The position numbers and the translations under genes are program-made. Positions 5,344 through 6,833 of a stretch of DNA of 6,833 nt are shown here, in pieces. The notes under the pieces are model-generated. The model had not been told where the DNA came from and ran no database searches. It was given only the letters and a program-made list of their open reading frames with translations. The DNA is from an uncultured bacterium (lineage in GTDB: Bacteria; Cyanobacteriota; Vampirovibrionia; Gastranaerophilales; Gastranaerophilaceae): assembly GCA_900554095.1 (NCBI GenBank), contig USGC01000095.1, positions 1 to 6,833 on the forward strand. Reading direction: 5' to 3'. The number at the start of each line of letters is the position of its first letter. Position 1 is the stretch's first letter.

Positions 5344-6180
5344 TTAAGATGCAATTTCTAAAAGCGTATTGAATATTTTATCAGTAATCTGCTGAATATA
5401 TTCTTGGCTGACCATACCGTTGATAACAGCATCAGCTATACCGTAAGCCGGTCTGATATATTCTTGGGCGGTTCTATTTACATCAGCAAACTGCATGTCC
5501 GCCGCTGTTCCGGTTTTTCCGCGTAATGCTGCGCGCTTGTACCAGCGCTCTTTAATAACTTCAAGCGGTGTAAAGACGTAGACTTTTACATCCATAATAT
5601 CTCTAACGCCTTCGTTTAAAACATATAAGCCTTCAGTTAAAATAACTTTAGCAGGCTTTTTGACATCTCCATTAGGATGGGATTCACAAGTAACAAAGTC
5701 GTATTGCGGAGATGTAATTTCTCGTCCGCGTTTCAAATCAATTAGGTGCTTTTTCATTAAGTCTAAATCAATGGCAGCAGGTGTGTCAAAGCTAAATCCG
5801 GTTTTAAATAATTCTTCATAACTGCCGGCTTCTTTAAGTTCTTTGGAAGTGTCTTTGTAATAATCGTCGCAACGAATTACAGTATAAATACCTTCTTTTT
5901 TTTCTTTAACACAGGCTTTTATAGTGTTGTCGACAAAAACAGTTTTACCTGATGCACTTTCACCTGTTATACCTATTAAGAATGTTTTTTTCTTTTCTTG
6001 CACAACCATTCTTGCAATATTCAAAATTAAGTTATCGGAAGTTTTTAAAAACAGAGGCTGAGGTTGGTTTTTGTCCTCTTCCAGAATTCGCTTTAAAGAT
6101 TCAACTATGCAGGAAATAACTTCCATATCACGTCTGCTTGAATAGTAATCATAACTGGTTAATTGAAAATCTGTTTTCAT
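5344..6180 (-). CDS. P-loop kinase of the uridine kinase / phosphoribulokinase family
   Basis: The 278-residue cytoplasmic protein has a Walker A loop, GESASGKT (73-80), followed by CDDYY (104-108), where the family keeps acidic residues near the substrate. FDTPAAIDLDLM (131-142) and SPQYDF (157-162) match the FDHPDA and PxYDF blocks of uridine kinases. Next come TEGLYVL (182-188; family EG motif) and an Arg-rich lid, ERWYKRAALRGKTG (211-224). Uridine kinases phosphorylate uridine or cytidine with ATP or GTP in pyrimidine salvage; relatives act on ribulose 5-phosphate, pantothenate or other small molecules, so the substrate here is open. A 60-residue N-terminal extension ahead of the kinase fold, absent from the roughly 210-residue classical enzyme, makes a variant role possible. 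The start at 6180 has AAGGAAG (6198-6192) with an 11-base gap. It is a single gene ending at a shared terminator. Confidence 0.85.
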   Translation of the reverse strand: MKTDFQLTSYDYYSSRRDMEVISCIVESLKRILEEDKNQPQPLFLKTSDNLILNIARMVVQEKKKTFLIGITGESASGKTVFVDNTIKACVKEKKEGIYTVIRCDDYYKDTSKELKEAGSYEELFKTGFSFDTPAAIDLDLMKKHLIDLKRGREITSPQYDFVTCESHPNGDVKKPAKVILTEGLYVLNEGVRDIMDVKVYVFTPLEVIKERWYKRAALRGKTGTAADMQFADVNRTAQEYIRPAYGIADAVINGMVSQEYIQQITDKIFNTLLEIAS

Positions 6181-6274
6181 AATTTTTATAACTTCCTTTA
6201 TAAACTATTTTATTACATTTTACAGTAAAGTAAATTAATTTTGGGGCAATTAATAAATTTTGTAACAATAATAT

Positions 6275-6304
6275 TTGAAAATTTAAAGAAACGGGAATTA
6301 TATC
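6275..6304 (+). promoter_or_regulatory. Putative promoter of the small gene at 6349
   Basis: TTGAAA (6275-6280) and TTATAT (6298-6303) are 17 bases apart, with TATATC one base later giving 18. Transcription would start near 6310, between the weak TTG start at 6241 and the ATG at 6349, which favours the ATG. Moderate support in AT-rich DNA. Confidence 0.4.
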
Positions 6305-6348
6305 CGTATAGCTATAGTGTTAAAGTTAATTGGAGTATAAAAGAATTT

Positions 6349-6522
6349 ATGTATGTAGACGAAATTTTTGAAAATGCAAAACGTGAACAAAAAGAAGAAA
6401 ATTACGCAAACCTGAAAAAAGAAATTTCAGGCATTGAATGCGCAATTGAAAAATTCTTAAATAATGTTTTGGAATGCACTGCTACAGTTTCAGAACGCGA
6501 CTTCAACATGACATCTTTGTAA
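6349..6522 (+). CDS. Small charged uncharacterised protein, 57 residues (93 if read from a TTG at 6241)
   Basis: I recognise no family. It is rich in Glu, Lys and Asn, with an uninterrupted helical look over residues 3-42 (heptad-like Ile/Leu/Phe), two Cys (31 and 43) and no signal peptide or membrane helix. It could be a small helical cytoplasmic protein. The frame is open from a TTG at 6241, but that codon has no ribosome binding site. The 36 codons before the ATG use ATA four times while the 57 after it use none, and a promoter-like pair lies inside that stretch. I therefore start at 6349, although GGAG (6332-6335) is 13 bases away, longer than usual. Its stop is separated by one base from the stop of the convergent gene to the right, with no terminator between. 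Confidence 0.5.
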   Translation: MYVDEIFENAKREQKEENYANLKKEISGIECAIEKFLNNVLECTATVSERDFNMTSL

Positions 6523-6523
6523 A

Positions 6524-6833
6524 TTAAGATATCATTGAAAAACTGCCTAAACCGTAATTCATCGTCGGGTTCATCAGCATTGGATTCATCATGCCAAAAG
6601 CGTAAGAATTGCTTTGCACCGGAGACTTTATTGACTTGATAAAGTTTTCAAGCGCTGTTATGAGTTTTGAATTCTTGTTAATAGATAATCCAGCGGAACT
6701 TTGAGTGCCAGAGGGGCTAGAGGAGGAGACATTGGAAGCTGAAGCCGCGTTTTGTACAGTTTCAAGGAACGTCTTTTGAATGTTTTCAGGAATAGCTGTT
6801 CCGCTTGCAATGTCTTGAGCAGCGCGCTCTTTT
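6524..6833 (-). CDS. C-terminal part of a Ser-rich protein with a Met/Asn/Pro tail; gene enters from the right edge
   Basis: A frame open from the right edge encodes 102 residues and ends at a TAA (6526-6524). It begins with an Ala/Gln-rich segment (residues 1-30 of the visible part) that looks helical, then a low-complexity Ser/Ala linker (31-50), a short helix around LITALENFIKSIKS (57-70), and a flexible tail with MNP twice (82-84, 87-89) and seven Met in the last 22 residues. No domain is recognisable. The N-terminus lies outside the window, so signal peptide and full length are unknown. Codon use (GCT, GAA, CAA, AAC) is like that of the neighbouring genes, and the frame is free of stops over 102 codons, which supports a real gene. 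Confidence 0.7.
   Translation of the reverse strand, partial: KERAAQDIASGTAIPENIQKTFLETVQNAASASNVSSSSPSGTQSSAGLSINKNSKLITALENFIKSIKSPVQSNSYAFGMMNPMLMNPTMNYGLGSFSMIS

Noticed and set aside
6241..6348. TTG start extending the small charged protein by 36 residues
   Set aside because: There is no ribosome binding site before the TTG. Codon use differs from the rest (four ATA against none), and a promoter-like pair lies inside the stretch. Still possible, and noted in the feature.
1..6833. CRISPR array, tRNA, rRNA, insertion sequence, phage or plasmid origin
   Set aside because: There are no regularly spaced long repeats, no cloverleaf or rRNA stretch, no transposase or integrase reading frame and no flanking inverted repeats anywhere in the window.

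Overview
The window is AT-rich DNA (roughly one third GC by eye) from a bacterium with strong Shine-Dalgarno sites, sigma70-type promoters, and exported proteins with ordinary Sec signal peptides, one of them carrying three S-layer homology (SLH) repeats. Low GC, an SLH protein, many small orphan proteins and a stand-alone pyruvate kinase fit an uncultured gut anaerobe. My best guess is a non-photosynthetic cyanobacterial relative (Gastranaerophilales/Vampirovibrionia). This is an inference; a low-GC Firmicutes-type genome cannot be excluded without a marker gene.

Layout, left to right. (1) A divergent promoter region with the first codons of a minus-strand gene leaving the left edge, and a plus-strand major facilitator superfamily transporter of the fosmidomycin-resistance (Fsr-like) type. 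The transporter's reading frame breaks at about 1143-1146, so its last two membrane helices lie in another frame (156-1296). (2) A small minus-strand orphan protein (1300-1575) whose 3' end almost touches the transporter, with a good promoter and a palindrome in its leader. (3) About 310 bases without a gene. (4) A perfect terminator hairpin followed by the minus-strand pyruvate kinase gene (1913-3352). (5) A 141-base divergent region with a clear promoter and a 10-base direct repeat, then the SLH protein (3503-4774) with its own terminator. (6) A structured leader of about 130 bases containing a possible 9-codon leader peptide, then a small exported protein with four CxxC pairs (4961-5254). 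(7) A bidirectional terminator shared with a convergent P-loop kinase of the uridine kinase/phosphoribulokinase family (5344-6180). (8) A small plus-strand orphan (6349-6522) converging, with one base between, on the C-terminal end of a Ser- and Met-rich protein that enters from the right edge.

The genes do not form one pathway. Most are single-gene transcription units with their own promoter and/or terminator: glycolysis (pyruvate kinase), nucleotide salvage or a related phosphorylation (kinase), efflux (the broken transporter) and the cell envelope (SLH protein, CxxC protein). The most interesting part is the leader of the CxxC protein. A 10-base segment is perfectly complementary to that gene's ribosome binding site, and the segment between holds a chain of mutually exclusive hairpins and a short reading frame with its own ribosome binding site. 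This looks like a translational switch of a kind I do not recognise.
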